DNA of 64,000 nucleotides, taken from Streptomyces sp. NBC_00554. GTDB taxonomy: Bacteria > Actinomycetota > Actinomycetes > Streptomycetales > Streptomycetaceae. Shown in pieces: positions 16,353 to 24,949 of the stretch (positions are counted from its first letter, which is position 1; every line of letters begins with the position of its first letter). Where the stretch lies: positions 9,626,501 to 9,690,500 of the forward strand of contig NZ_CP107799.1 of the NCBI RefSeq assembly GCF_041431135.1, given 5' to 3'. The position numbers and the translations under genes were made by a program. The notes beneath the pieces were generated by a model, which saw only the letters and a program-made list of their open reading frames with translations, had not been told where the DNA came from and made no database searches.

Positions 16353-18221
16353 ATGCGCATATCTCGCTTCCCTGCCCCAGCCGGACGCCCCGGCAGACCA
16401 GCTGTCCCGATACGCCGCAGGACCGCCGTGATCGCGGCGCTCCTCGCCTCGTTCGCCGCCGCCACCCTCCCCGCGACCACGGCACGCGCCGCCGACACCT
16501 CCGTCACCGTCGACTTCGCCACCGCCGGGGGCGCTCCGACGTACCACGCCTCGGGGACGATCTACGGGATGACCCCGAACGGCTCGCTGCCCCAGGACCA
16601 CTTCTTCACCGACATCAAGTGGCACTTCATGCGAGCCGGGGGCGCTCAGCTCAACACTGGCGGCTACGCCACCAGCCTCGCCGACTACCAGACCCGCTGG
16701 GCCTCCACCCTGGCCCAGTACAAGCGCACCGCCGCCCTCGGCGGCACCTTCGTGCTGCTGCCGCACGACCTGTGGGGCGCCGACGGCACCACCACTCAGG
16801 GCTGGCCCGGTGACAACGGTGACTGGACGCAGTTCGACAACTTCGTCACCCAGCTCATCGGGGACGTACGCGCCAACAACATGACCGTTCAGTGGGATCT
16901 GTGGAACGAGCCCGACGGCAGCGGATTCTGGGGCGCGTCGCGGACGCAGTTCCTGCAGATGTGGTCGCGCTTCCACGCCAAGGTGCGCGCCGCATTTCCC
17001 TCCCAGCTCATCGTCGGCCCCAGCATCGCGGGCCAGCCGAACTCCTCCAACAGCTGGTGGACGACGTACCTGACCTACGTCAAGGCGAACAACGTGGCCC
17101 CGGACATCTGGAGTTGGCACGACGAGCCCGGCGACCCGGTCACGGACGTCGGCCGCGCCAACTCGACGCTTGCCGCGGCGGGGCTGACCAACACACGGCC
17201 GTACCAGATCAACGAGTACGCCACCCTGTCCATGCAGTCCCCGGGCGGCGGTGCCTGGTTCATCGGCCGTCTGGAGCGGGCCGGTGCGGACGGCATGCGC
17301 GGCAACTGGGCCTCCGGCACGAACCTGCATGACTACGAGGCCAATCTGCTCACCAAGAACAGCGCCGGCCAGTACCTGCCGCTCGGCGAGTGGTTCATGT
17401 ACCGGTACTACGGCTCCCAGACCGGCAACATCGTCAACCTGATCCCGGGTACCGGTACCGACGGCCTGGCGACCAAGGACAACTCCGCGAAGAACGCCAA
17501 GGTGTTGCTCGGCAGCAGCGGCAACACGGGGACGGTCACCGTCAACCTGACCGGGCTCAACACCACCTCCGTCGTGGAGAACAGCCAGGTCCGCGCCGTC
17601 GTCCAGCGCATCCCGTACAACAGCGGAGCCGCCGTAGCCGGCCCGGAGACCATCGCCGACACCACCCTCGCGGTCAGCGGCAACGCCGCCTCCGTGAGCC
17701 TCCCGTGGACGAACGCCAAGGACGGCTACACCGTCACCCTGCTGCCTCCGTCCAACACCACCGTCTCCACGGTCGCCGTCAGCCAGAACAGCGGCCAGTG
17801 CCTTGACGACACCAACCGCTCCACCGCCAACGGCACGCAGTACCAGCAGTACTACTGCGAGGGCGGCTACCAGCAGATGTTCGACTTCAAGCCGGTCAGC
17901 GGCAAGACGAACACCTACACGGTCGTCAACGGGACCAGCGGCAAGTGCCTGGACGTCTCGGGCGCGTCCAGTGCCGACGGCGCCGCCGTCATCCAATACA
18001 CCTGCAACGGCGCCACCAACCAGCAGTTCACGCTCAACCCCGTCACCGCGCTCGGCAACGGCCACGACTACCAGCTCGTCGCCGTCCACAGCGGCAAGTG
18101 CGTCGACGTCAGCAACGTCTCGACCGTGGCCGGCGCGCAGATCCATCAGTGGACCTGCGATGCGGCGAGCGCACTGAGCACCAAGAAGAACCAGATCTGG
18201 CGTCTCCTCGGCAAGAGCTGA
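16353..18221 (+). CDS. Secreted clan GH-A glycoside hydrolase with ricin-type (CBM13) lectin domain
   Basis: 622 residues. GGGAGA precedes the ATG, and the signal peptide runs to about residue 47 (TTARA-AD). The catalytic barrel (50-370) carries WDLWNEPDGSGFW (acid/base Glu) and YQINEYATLS (nucleophile Glu), the same arrangement as in the protein encoded at 7241-9943. A beta-sandwich follows (about 370-465). Residues 470-620 are a three-lobed ricin B lectin with QCLDDTNRST, KCLDVSGASS and KCVDVSNVST repeats and QIW/QQF lobe ends. It is likely an exported glycosidase feeding the neighbouring importer. The substrate is unknown. Confidence 0.82.
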   Translation: MRISRFPAPAGRPGRPAVPIRRRTAVIAALLASFAAATLPATTARAADTSVTVDFATAGGAPTYHASGTIYGMTPNGSLPQDHFFTDIKWHFMRAGGAQLNTGGYATSLADYQTRWASTLAQYKRTAALGGTFVLLPHDLWGADGTTTQGWPGDNGDWTQFDNFVTQLIGDVRANNMTVQWDLWNEPDGSGFWGASRTQFLQMWSRFHAKVRAAFPSQLIVGPSIAGQPNSSNSWWTTYLTYVKANNVAPDIWSWHDEPGDPVTDVGRANSTLAAAGLTNTRPYQINEYATLSMQSPGGGAWFIGRLERAGADGMRGNWASGTNLHDYEANLLTKNSAGQYLPLGEWFMYRYYGSQTGNIVNLIPGTGTDGLATKDNSAKNAKVLLGSSGNTGTVTVNLTGLNTTSVVENSQVRAVVQRIPYNSGAAVAGPETIADTTLAVSGNAASVSLPWTNAKDGYTVTLLPPSNTTVSTVAVSQNSGQCLDDTNRSTANGTQYQQYYCEGGYQQMFDFKPVSGKTNTYTVVNGTSGKCLDVSGASSADGAAVIQYTCNGATNQQFTLNPVTALGNGHDYQLVAVHSGKCVDVSNVSTVAGAQIHQWTCDAASALSTKKNQIWRLLGKS

Positions 18222-18286
18222 CTGCCGTCACGCATGACGATGTGGAGGGACAGTCCAAGTGGCTGGATCCGCCCGCGTCCGGAAAC

Positions 18287-19612
18287 TCATCGCACCTCAC
18301 CGGCGAGCGCTGCCAGGTCCTCGTCGGTGAGGAGGCGGTCCTTGCTCGCCATCAACTCCTTCGCTCTGGCGAGCACTTCCTCGACCTGGGCGTGCGTGAG
18401 GTCGATGCCCAGCGCCGTCAGCTTGTCGGACAGGGTGTAGGGACCGCTGTCGGGGGTGAAGGGGACCAGACGGTGGTTGCCGACGAAGGCGGGCTCCAAG
18501 CAGTTGTGCAGGAGGGGGTCGACCTCCGTCTCCTGGGTGATGAGGTCCATGCCGCCCCAGCAGAAGGCGTGCGTGCCGGTCACCGGGTGATTCCAGGCCG
18601 GCTGATAGCCCGTCAGGGTCTCGCCCGCGCGGGCGAGTTCGGTCAGCCGCTCGGTCCTGATCCCGGTCCGGACGCCGTAGAGGGCCTCGAAGGCGACGGC
18701 CGTGGCGGCGAGGTCGGCATTGCCGGGACCACCGCAGTAGCCGTTGACCGACAGCTCGACGACCGCCGCGCCGGCCCGCACGGCGGCCACCGCGCAACCG
18801 ACTGCCAGGCCGAACGTGTTGTGCGGGTGCAGTCCGACCTCGACATCCGGGGCCAACTCCCGCGTCCGACGGACCAGATGTGCGTATGCCTCCGGGCTCA
18901 TGGCGCCGGGCCCGTCGAACAGGGTGAGTTCGGTGGCGCCCGCCTCGGCCAGCACGGCGACCGACTCCTCGTGGACCTCCTCCGTGAGGTAGGAGACCAT
19001 CAGCAGCGGGACGATCACATCGAGGCCGCGGGTGCGTGCGTGGCGGATCAGCCGGGCCGCGCGGGCGAGTACGTCGGTCCGGCCGCGTGGCGTCTGCGGG
19101 GTGCGCCAGTCCTCGCCACGCCACGCCTGACCGTAGATCGCGGGCTGGTAGACGAGCGACGTCTCGCCGAAGCCCTGCACCCATACCTGTACGGCGTCGT
19201 AACCCGCCTCGGCCGCACGGTCGATGTCGTCCGTCGAGCGCATCAGCGGACACACGACCCGGCACTGAGGGTTCTCGCTCTTCACCAGGTCCACCTCGGC
19301 CTTGAGCGCGCTGTCGTCACGGCCGGCGATCCCGGCCGTGACGACCTCGGCCACTCCGGTGCCGACCAGCCGGCGCAGATACGCCTCCTTCGCCTCGACG
19401 GACGCCACGACACCCGGCAGGGTCTCGACCGAGCGCAGGGTCGCGTCCCGCAGCCGTACGGTCCGCGGCAGTGAACCCACCACGTCCGGACGCCGGTTGA
19501 GCGGACTGACCGACCAGCGACCGGGTTCGTACGCGCCGGGAGCGCGCCGCGCCCCCAACTCCTCGCGGAACCGGGCGACTTCCTCGGCGCTGAACACGGG
19601 CGGCTTCTCCAT
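18287..19612 (-). CDS. DRE-TIM metallolyase superfamily protein (HMG-CoA lyase / carboxyltransferase-like)
   Basis: 441 residues. ATG at 19612 is preferred over an upstream in-frame start at 19657 because GGAGGA lies just before it. The TIM barrel has RDATLRSVETLPGV where family members usually read TLRDGEQ-PGV: the catalytic Arg is kept but the metal-ligand Asp position is Ser. LHPHNTFGLAVG provides the HxH metal pair. Known family reactions are aldol or Claisen condensation/cleavage with pyruvate or acyl-CoA; here cleavage of a ring-opened acid to pyruvate or acetyl-CoA would fit, but the altered motif makes this uncertain. It is divergent from the SDR-lactonase pair, and three TGTCGACA sites lie between. 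Confidence 0.72.
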   Translation of the reverse strand: MEKPPVFSAEEVARFREELGARRAPGAYEPGRWSVSPLNRRPDVVGSLPRTVRLRDATLRSVETLPGVVASVEAKEAYLRRLVGTGVAEVVTAGIAGRDDSALKAEVDLVKSENPQCRVVCPLMRSTDDIDRAAEAGYDAVQVWVQGFGETSLVYQPAIYGQAWRGEDWRTPQTPRGRTDVLARAARLIRHARTRGLDVIVPLLMVSYLTEEVHEESVAVLAEAGATELTLFDGPGAMSPEAYAHLVRRTRELAPDVEVGLHPHNTFGLAVGCAVAAVRAGAAVVELSVNGYCGGPGNADLAATAVAFEALYGVRTGIRTERLTELARAGETLTGYQPAWNHPVTGTHAFCWGGMDLITQETEVDPLLHNCLEPAFVGNHRLVPFTPDSGPYTLSDKLTALGIDLTHAQVEEVLARAKELMASKDRLLTDEDLAALAGEVR

Positions 19613-19667
19613 GGACGTCCTCCGGGCGTGGCTCTGGTACTCGTCCTCAGACTCCATCCAAGCCGCC

Positions 19668-19747
19668 TGTCGACACTAAAGGCAATAGAGCTGCTTCGAA
19701 TGCCTAGATGTTTACTTTCTGTCGACACCTGGCTAAGACTGTCGACA
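19668..19747. promoter_or_regulatory. Three TGTCGACA operators in the divergent promoter region
   Basis: Perfect TGTCGACA palindromes start at 19668, 19720 and 19740; the first two are 52 bp apart. They sit between the minus-strand DRE-TIM gene (start 19612) and the plus-strand SDR gene (start 19879). They are probable sites for the GntR regulator encoded at 37031. Confidence 0.8.
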
Positions 19748-19878
19748 GGCCCGGCGGCTTGCCCGTCGGCTTCCGCGGTTGGCGGCTCATCCGCCGGCCG
19801 CTCGACGACCGGTGCCTCACCTGCCGGTTGCGAGGCCTGTCCCAGTGATCCGACCTGCTCCGACCGAGGGAGATCCCC

Positions 19879-20706
19879 GTGACCCAAGACGCGCCCGATC
19901 CGCGGCCCCCCGGCCGGCTGGCCGGCCGGATCGCCGTCATCAGCGGCGCCGGCAGCGTCGGCCCCGGCTGGGGCAACGGCCGCGCCACCGCCGTGATCTT
20001 CGCCCGGGAAGGCGCCACCGTCTTCCTGACCGACAGGGACAAGGAGTCCCTGGAGCTGACCGCACAGCAGATCCGGAACGAGGGCGGCACCGCGCACACC
20101 GCGGTCCTCGACGTCACCGAACCCGCCGCCGTCCAGGACTTCTTCGCCGAGTGCGAGCAGCGGGCGGGGCGGATCGACATCCTGGTCAACAATGTCGGCG
20201 GCTCGCGTGCGGGCGGCGCCGTCGAACTGAGCCTGGAGGACTGGGACGGCCAACTGCGCACCAATCTCACCAGCGCCTTTCTCGCCTGCAAGCACGTCAT
20301 TCCGGTGATGCGGCGCGGCGGCGGCGGGGCGATCGTCAACACCGCTTCGGCGTCCGGGCTGCGCTGGACCGGCGCCGCCCAGGTCGGCTACGCGGCGGCC
20401 AAGGCGGCCGTCATCCAGCTGTCCCGGGTGACCGCCGTCGAGTTCGCCCCCGACGGAATCCGGGTGAACACCGTCGTCCCCGGACAGCTGCACACCCCGA
20501 TGGTCGAGGCCCGTCTCGCCGGGCAGCGGGCCGGCGGCGATGTGGCGAAGCTGCTCGCGCAGCGGCAGGCCCGCATCCCGCTCGGTTTCATGGGTGACGG
20601 CCGCGACACGGCGTACGCCGCCCTGTTCCTCGCCTCCGACGAGGCCCGCTTCGTCACCGGCACGGAAATCGTCGTCGACGGCGGAATGACGGCACGCTGT
20701 GACTGA
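19879..20706 (+). CDS. Short-chain dehydrogenase/reductase
   Basis: 275 residues, GTG start preceded by GAGGGAGA. The Rossmann motif is somewhat stretched (SGAGSVGPGWGNG in place of TGxxxGIG); NNVG is present and the active site shows NTASASG serine and GYAAAKAAV (YxxxK). The C-terminal VVDGGMTAR is typical of classical SDRs. It should oxidise or reduce a hydroxyl/keto group with NAD(P). Its stop overlaps the start of the lactonase gene by 8 bp, so the two are coupled; a dehydrogenase that makes the lactone opened by the next enzyme is a reasonable inference. Confidence 0.88.
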   Translation: MTQDAPDPRPPGRLAGRIAVISGAGSVGPGWGNGRATAVIFAREGATVFLTDRDKESLELTAQQIRNEGGTAHTAVLDVTEPAAVQDFFAECEQRAGRIDILVNNVGGSRAGGAVELSLEDWDGQLRTNLTSAFLACKHVIPVMRRGGGGAIVNTASASGLRWTGAAQVGYAAAKAAVIQLSRVTAVEFAPDGIRVNTVVPGQLHTPMVEARLAGQRAGGDVAKLLAQRQARIPLGFMGDGRDTAYAALFLASDEARFVTGTEIVVDGGMTARCD

Positions 20707-21628
20707 GCCCTCGGCGACCCGGCACGCCGTCCGAGCACCCGAGTTGACGCCCTCGCCCGGCTGCCCGCCCCCGCACCCGGCGCCCCGCACGCCCACGCTC
20801 GCGCTCCCGCCGGACAGTTGTGACGCCCACTGCCACATCTTCGGCCCGGCCGACGTCTTCCCGTACGACCCGGACCGCACCTTCACCCCAGTCGACGCGC
20901 CGAAGGAGCAACTCTTCGCCGTGCATGCCCACTTGGGACTGACCCGGGCCGTGATCGTGCAGTCCTCGTGCCACGGCCACGACCCTCGCGTGCTCTTGGA
21001 CGCGCTGAAGTCCGGCGGCGGCCGGCTGCGCGGGGTGGCGCTGATCGGCGAGTCGACGACACGGGCCGAGATCGAGGAGTTGCACCGAGCCGGGGTGCGG
21101 GCCTTCCGCCTCAATTTCCTGCCCCATCTGCGGACTCCGCCCACCCGTGCCGAGATCGACTCGGTCCTCGAGCGCGTCGACGGGCTCGGCTGGGCGGCCC
21201 AACTCCATGTCAGGGGTGAGGAGATCACCGTGCTGGAGGACCTCGTGCGTGCGCTGCCCGGCAGGGCGGTGGTCGACCACATCGGGCGCGTCGACCTTGC
21301 CGCCGGACGGGACAGCCCCGCTCTGCGCAGCCTGCGCGCCCTCCTCGACACCGGGGACGTGTGGCTGAAGGTCAGCGGGGTCGACCGGGTCTCCCGGCAG
21401 GGGCCGCCGTACACCGACGCCGTCGAGCTGGCTGCCTCCCTCGTCGCGTACGCGCCCGAGCGGGTGCTGTGGGGGACCGACTATCCGCACGTGAACATCA
21501 CCGGTGACGCACCGGACGACGGGTTGCTCGTGGATCTCATCGAGCGGATCGCCCCCGACCCCGGGCACTTGCGGCGGCTGATGGTCCACAACCCGGCGGA
21601 CCTCTTCGACTTCCCGTCAACTCGCTAG
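20699..21628 (+). CDS. Amidohydrolase_2 protein, LigI-like lactonase
   Basis: 309 residues, GTG start overlapping the SDR stop. CDAHCHIFGPADVFPY at residue 40, DHIGRVD and WGTDYPHVN match the 2-pyrone-4,6-dicarboxylate lactonase (LigI) branch of the amidohydrolase superfamily, which hydrolyses lactones without a bound metal. The first 38 residues are a Pro-rich extension, so an internal start is possible. It is likely to open a lactone or pyrone ring in the pathway encoded around it. The TAG stop is immediately followed by an operator (21629). Confidence 0.8.
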   Translation: MTEPSATRHAVRAPELTPSPGCPPPHPAPRTPTLALPPDSCDAHCHIFGPADVFPYDPDRTFTPVDAPKEQLFAVHAHLGLTRAVIVQSSCHGHDPRVLLDALKSGGGRLRGVALIGESTTRAEIEELHRAGVRAFRLNFLPHLRTPPTRAEIDSVLERVDGLGWAAQLHVRGEEITVLEDLVRALPGRAVVDHIGRVDLAAGRDSPALRSLRALLDTGDVWLKVSGVDRVSRQGPPYTDAVELAASLVAYAPERVLWGTDYPHVNITGDAPDDGLLVDLIERIAPDPGHLRRLMVHNPADLFDFPSTR

Positions 21629-21688
21629 TGTCGGCAGAGATGGCAGGCATTTCATTGTCACACCCCTTGAAGGCCGAAAGTGTCGACA
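21629..21688. promoter_or_regulatory. TGTCGACA operator pair before the oxidase-ABC operon
   Basis: TGTCGGCA (21629-21636, one mismatch) and perfect TGTCGACA (21681-21688), 52 bp apart. The next start is at 21728. Confidence 0.75.
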
Positions 21689-21727
21689 GTAGTGTCCCGA
21701 CTCGAACCCCGCGTGAGGAGAACGGCC

Positions 21728-23128
21728 ATGCTTGAGTTGTCTCAGGGCAGCCTCATCCGGCGCGGTGACGAGGCATACGAACAGGTTCGCCTCGACGCCG
21801 TCTGGAACGAACGCAAGCCCGCCCGCCACCCGGACGTCATCGTGCTCGCCGAGAACGAGCAGGACGTCGTGGCGGCCGTACGCCTGGCCCGCCGTGAGGG
21901 GCTGATCATCGGTATCCGTTCCGGCGGCCACAGCTGGGTGGGCAACGGAGTGCGGGACGGCGGAATGCTCCTCGACCTCTCGAGGCTGCAGGAGATATCC
22001 GTCGACCCGGTGGCCCGTACCGCGGCCGTACAGCCCGCCGCCAAGGGGCCCGCGCTGGTGGAAGCCGTGGAGCCGCACGGCCTGTTCTTCCCTACCGGAC
22101 ACGCACCGACGGTCGGGATCGGCGGGTTCGTCCTCGGCGGCGGCTACGGCTGGAACTCGCGCCGGCTCGGCCCCGCCTGCCTGAGCATCGAGGCGATCGA
22201 CGTGGTGCTGGCCGACGGCACCCTGGTACACGCCACCGACGCCTCGCACCCCGAGCTGCTGTGGGCGGCGCGGGGGAGCGGGCCCGGCTTCTTCGGCGTG
22301 GTCACCCGCTTCCACCTCCGCCTCCACGAGCGACCACGCCGCATCCTGCGGACCGTGCACAGCTATCCGCTCGAACTGCGCGACGAGGTGCTGGCCTGGG
22401 CGTACGACACGCTCGAAAGCCTTTCGCCCGCGGTCGAGTTCTCGGCGAAGGTGGGGTGGGGGTCCGGGGGATTGCCCCCAGGAGGGCACAGCGCGCCGGG
22501 GCCGCACCGCAAGACGGTCTCCATCACGGCGACCGCCTTCTCCGAGACGGGCGACAACCTGCTCGCCCCACTGGAGGACGCGCCCTTCCGGGACCGGGCC
22601 GTCCGTGCGGTGGTCGCCCAGGACACGACCATGGCGGAGCTGTACGACGCCGCCGACCGGCTCACCCCGGCAGGGATGCGCTGGGCGCTCGACGGGATCT
22701 GGGCCGACGGTCCTGTGGAGAGGATCCTGGCCGCGGCCGGGCCGCTGTTCGACTCCATCCCGGACACCACCAGCCATGTGCTGTGGATGCTCTGGGGTCA
22801 CCATCCGGAGCGCGCCGACGCCTGCTGGTCCAGCCAGGCCAAGGTGTACCTCTCGCCCAACGCGGGCTGGACCGACCCGGCCGAGGACCTCGCCCACGAG
22901 CGGTGGGCACACGGTGAACTCGCCGCGATCCAGCACCTGTCGAAGGGGCTGCAGTTCTCCGACAACAACCTCGCCGACCGCTTCGACCACGGGCTCAGCC
23001 CGAGCAACGCCGCACGCCTGGAGGAGATCCGGGCCGAGTACGACCCCGACGGACTGTTCCGGACGTACATGACCGCCGGGGAATCCACCACCGCCTACGC
23101 CGCCGCGGCACCCGCCCGGACGCACTGA
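21728..23128 (+). CDS. FAD-linked oxidase of the VAO/berberine-bridge family
   Basis: 466 residues. ATG at 21728 is chosen for its GAGGAG site; an upstream in-frame GTG at 21680 overlaps an operator. The PCMH FAD-binding domain (about 30-200) contains IRSGGHSWVGNG, whose His is the usual covalent FAD anchor. The second anchor Cys of bicovalent enzymes is absent (TGHAPTVGIGG), so mono-covalent FAD is expected. The C-terminal BBE segment (FSDNNLADRF...RLEEIRAEYDPDGLF) is present. It oxidises an alcohol or C-H bond with O2, yielding H2O2; the substrate is unknown. It is the first gene of an apparent operon with the ABC importer and VOC gene. A Gly/Pro-rich stretch at 241-258 corresponds to a DNA hairpin. 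Confidence 0.85.
   Translation: MLELSQGSLIRRGDEAYEQVRLDAVWNERKPARHPDVIVLAENEQDVVAAVRLARREGLIIGIRSGGHSWVGNGVRDGGMLLDLSRLQEISVDPVARTAAVQPAAKGPALVEAVEPHGLFFPTGHAPTVGIGGFVLGGGYGWNSRRLGPACLSIEAIDVVLADGTLVHATDASHPELLWAARGSGPGFFGVVTRFHLRLHERPRRILRTVHSYPLELRDEVLAWAYDTLESLSPAVEFSAKVGWGSGGLPPGGHSAPGPHRKTVSITATAFSETGDNLLAPLEDAPFRDRAVRAVVAQDTTMAELYDAADRLTPAGMRWALDGIWADGPVERILAAAGPLFDSIPDTTSHVLWMLWGHHPERADACWSSQAKVYLSPNAGWTDPAEDLAHERWAHGELAAIQHLSKGLQFSDNNLADRFDHGLSPSNAARLEEIRAEYDPDGLFRTYMTAGESTTAYAAAAPARTH
22463..22483. repeat. Hairpin-forming G/C block inside the oxidase gene
   Basis: TCCGGGGG-ATTG-CCCCCAGGA forms an 8-bp stem with one bulged A. It encodes the low-complexity GGLPPGG stretch, out of character with the flanking sequence, and resembles GC hairpin blocks common between Streptomyces genes. 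Confidence 0.4.
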
Positions 23129-23154
23129 AGCCCGCCCTGAAGGAGAACCGTTAC

Positions 23155-24174
23155 ATGGAGACTTCGAGAAACCCGCGGCGCCGTACCGTCCTCGCCCTCA
23201 CGGCGTTGACCGCTGCCCTGTCCCTCACCGCCACCGCTTGCGGCGGTGACTCCACCAACGAGGCGAAGACCGCCGACGGCAAGGCCAAGGTCACCGTCCT
23301 GCGTTCCAACGGCGCCATCTTCGAGCCGCTCTACATCGCCCAGCAGCAGGGCTACTTCAAGGACGCGGGACTGGACGTCACCATCAAGGCGGGTGCACAG
23401 GACACCTCGCAGAACGCGCCGTCCGTCCTCAACGGCGAGGCCCAGTTCGCCATGACGGACAGCTCGGGCTTCCTCAAGGGCGCGGCCCAGGACATGCCGC
23501 TCCGTATCGTCACCGGTTTGCAGTCCGCGACGACGAAGACCGACCCCACGGACGGGCTGCTGGTCAAGAAGAGCAGCGCCATCACGACCTTCTCGGACCT
23601 GGAGGGCAAGACGGTCGGGCTCTCGGCCCTGGGCGGCACCATCCAGTTCATCGTCGAGTACCTGGTCCAGAAGGACGGCGGCGACCCGGCCAAGGTCAAG
23701 TTCGTCGCCCTGCCCACCACTTCACTCACAGACGCCGTGACCTCCGGCAAGACCGACGCCGTGTACTCCTTCGGCGCGTTCTTCGCCGCCGCCAGGACGA
23801 GCGACAAGCTGAACGTCATCGGCAAGGGCATGAACGAACTGCCGGGCATGGTCCAGGGATTGCTGTTCTCCAGCCAGGAGTACCTCGCCGGGAACGGCGC
23901 CACGGCGAAGAAGTTCATCGACGCCGTCGGCAAGGCGATCACCTACGCCAACGAAAACCCCGACGCGGTACGGGCGATCGACAAGAAGTACACCCAGCTG
24001 GACGCCGCCTTCATCGACAAGCAGGAGACCGCGTACTACGACACCCAGCTCAACACCACCGTCATGCGGACGGTCATCACGAAGATGAACGAGTTCAAGC
24101 TGCTGGACAAGGAGCCCACGGACGAAGCCCTGTACTGGGACCAGGCGCCGACCACGACCTCCAGTGAGGAGTAG
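23155..24174 (+). CDS. ABC transporter substrate-binding lipoprotein (NMT1/SsuA-like)
   Basis: 339 residues. AAGGAGAA precedes the ATG. The signal ends at a lipidation Cys (TATACGGD). The mature part matches NMT1/THI5/SsuA-type proteins: FEPLYIAQQQGYFKDAGLDV, FAMTDSSGFLKGA, GLSALGGTIQFIVEYLVQKD. Relatives bind pyrimidine precursors, alkanesulfonates, aromatic sulfonates or phthalates. In this cluster it probably captures the compound the enzymes degrade. It is followed by two permeases and an ATPase in the same operon. Confidence 0.88.
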   Translation: METSRNPRRRTVLALTALTAALSLTATACGGDSTNEAKTADGKAKVTVLRSNGAIFEPLYIAQQQGYFKDAGLDVTIKAGAQDTSQNAPSVLNGEAQFAMTDSSGFLKGAAQDMPLRIVTGLQSATTKTDPTDGLLVKKSSAITTFSDLEGKTVGLSALGGTIQFIVEYLVQKDGGDPAKVKFVALPTTSLTDAVTSGKTDAVYSFGAFFAAARTSDKLNVIGKGMNELPGMVQGLLFSSQEYLAGNGATAKKFIDAVGKAITYANENPDAVRAIDKKYTQLDAAFIDKQETAYYDTQLNTTVMRTVITKMNEFKLLDKEPTDEALYWDQAPTTTSSEE

Positions 24175-24178
24175 CACG

Positions 24179-24946
24179 ATGGCGCGGGTCCGACTGCTTC
24201 AACTCGGCGCGCTGGCCGCCGTGTTGGCGCTGTGGGCGCTGATCGCCGCGGCGGGGCTGGTCAGTTCGACGGCCCTGCCGGGCCCACGTGCTGTCGCCGT
24301 CGCCTTCTGGCAGCTCGCGGGGAGCGGCGCGTTCTGGCAGGCGGTCGGTGAGACTCTGCGCGGCGCGGTCACCGGGTTGGTGGTGGCGGTCGCCGTCGGC
24401 ATCCCGGTGGGACTGGTGACCGGGGTGTACGCGGCGGCCGAGGAGTCCTCCCGGCTGCTCATGGAGATCCTGCGCTCCTTCCCCGTCATCGCCCTGCTGC
24501 CGGTCTTCCTGCTGGTGCTCGGCTCGACGCCGGGCATGAAGGCCACGGTCGTTTTCATCGCATGCGTCTTCCCGGTGCTGTTGCAGGCCCAGTACGGGGC
24601 ACAGAGCGTCCCCCCGTCGATCCGCGAGACCGTGCACGGCTACCGCATCCCGCGCCTGCTGCGTTTTCGGCGCGTGATCCTGCCCGGTGCGGCGCCGTCC
24701 ATCATGACCGGGCTACGGCTCGCGGCGACCACCTCCGTGCTCGTGGCCATCGGCGTCGAGGTGCTCACCACGCTCCCCGGCATCGGACACATGATCATGG
24801 AGTCGCAGCAGGCGGGGGCGTCGGCACGGGCCTACGCCTGCATCCTCACCGCGGGCGCCATCGGCCACACCATCACGCTGCTCGCGCAGTTCGCAGAACA
24901 CCGGCTGCTGCGCTGGCGTCCGCCCGCCCTCGCGGGAGGTGAGTGA
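24179..24946 (+). CDS. ABC transporter permease (SsuC/TauC-like)
   Basis: 255 residues. ATG at 24179 has GAGGAG overlapping the upstream stop; an earlier in-frame start at 24164 would overlap the binding-protein gene. It shows about six membrane segments, and the cytoplasmic loop IRETVHGYRIPRLLRFRRVI is the ATPase-contact helix of the SsuC class. It is paired with the similar permease that follows 3 nt later. Confidence 0.88.
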   Translation: MARVRLLQLGALAAVLALWALIAAAGLVSSTALPGPRAVAVAFWQLAGSGAFWQAVGETLRGAVTGLVVAVAVGIPVGLVTGVYAAAEESSRLLMEILRSFPVIALLPVFLLVLGSTPGMKATVVFIACVFPVLLQAQYGAQSVPPSIRETVHGYRIPRLLRFRRVILPGAAPSIMTGLRLAATTSVLVAIGVEVLTTLPGIGHMIMESQQAGASARAYACILTAGAIGHTITLLAQFAEHRLLRWRPPALAGGE

Positions 24947-24949
24947 CCT

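Noticed and set aside
19748..19878. Possible leader RNA or riboswitch before the SDR gene
   Set aside because: The stretch is GC-rich with scattered short inverted repeats, but I see no conserved aptamer features.
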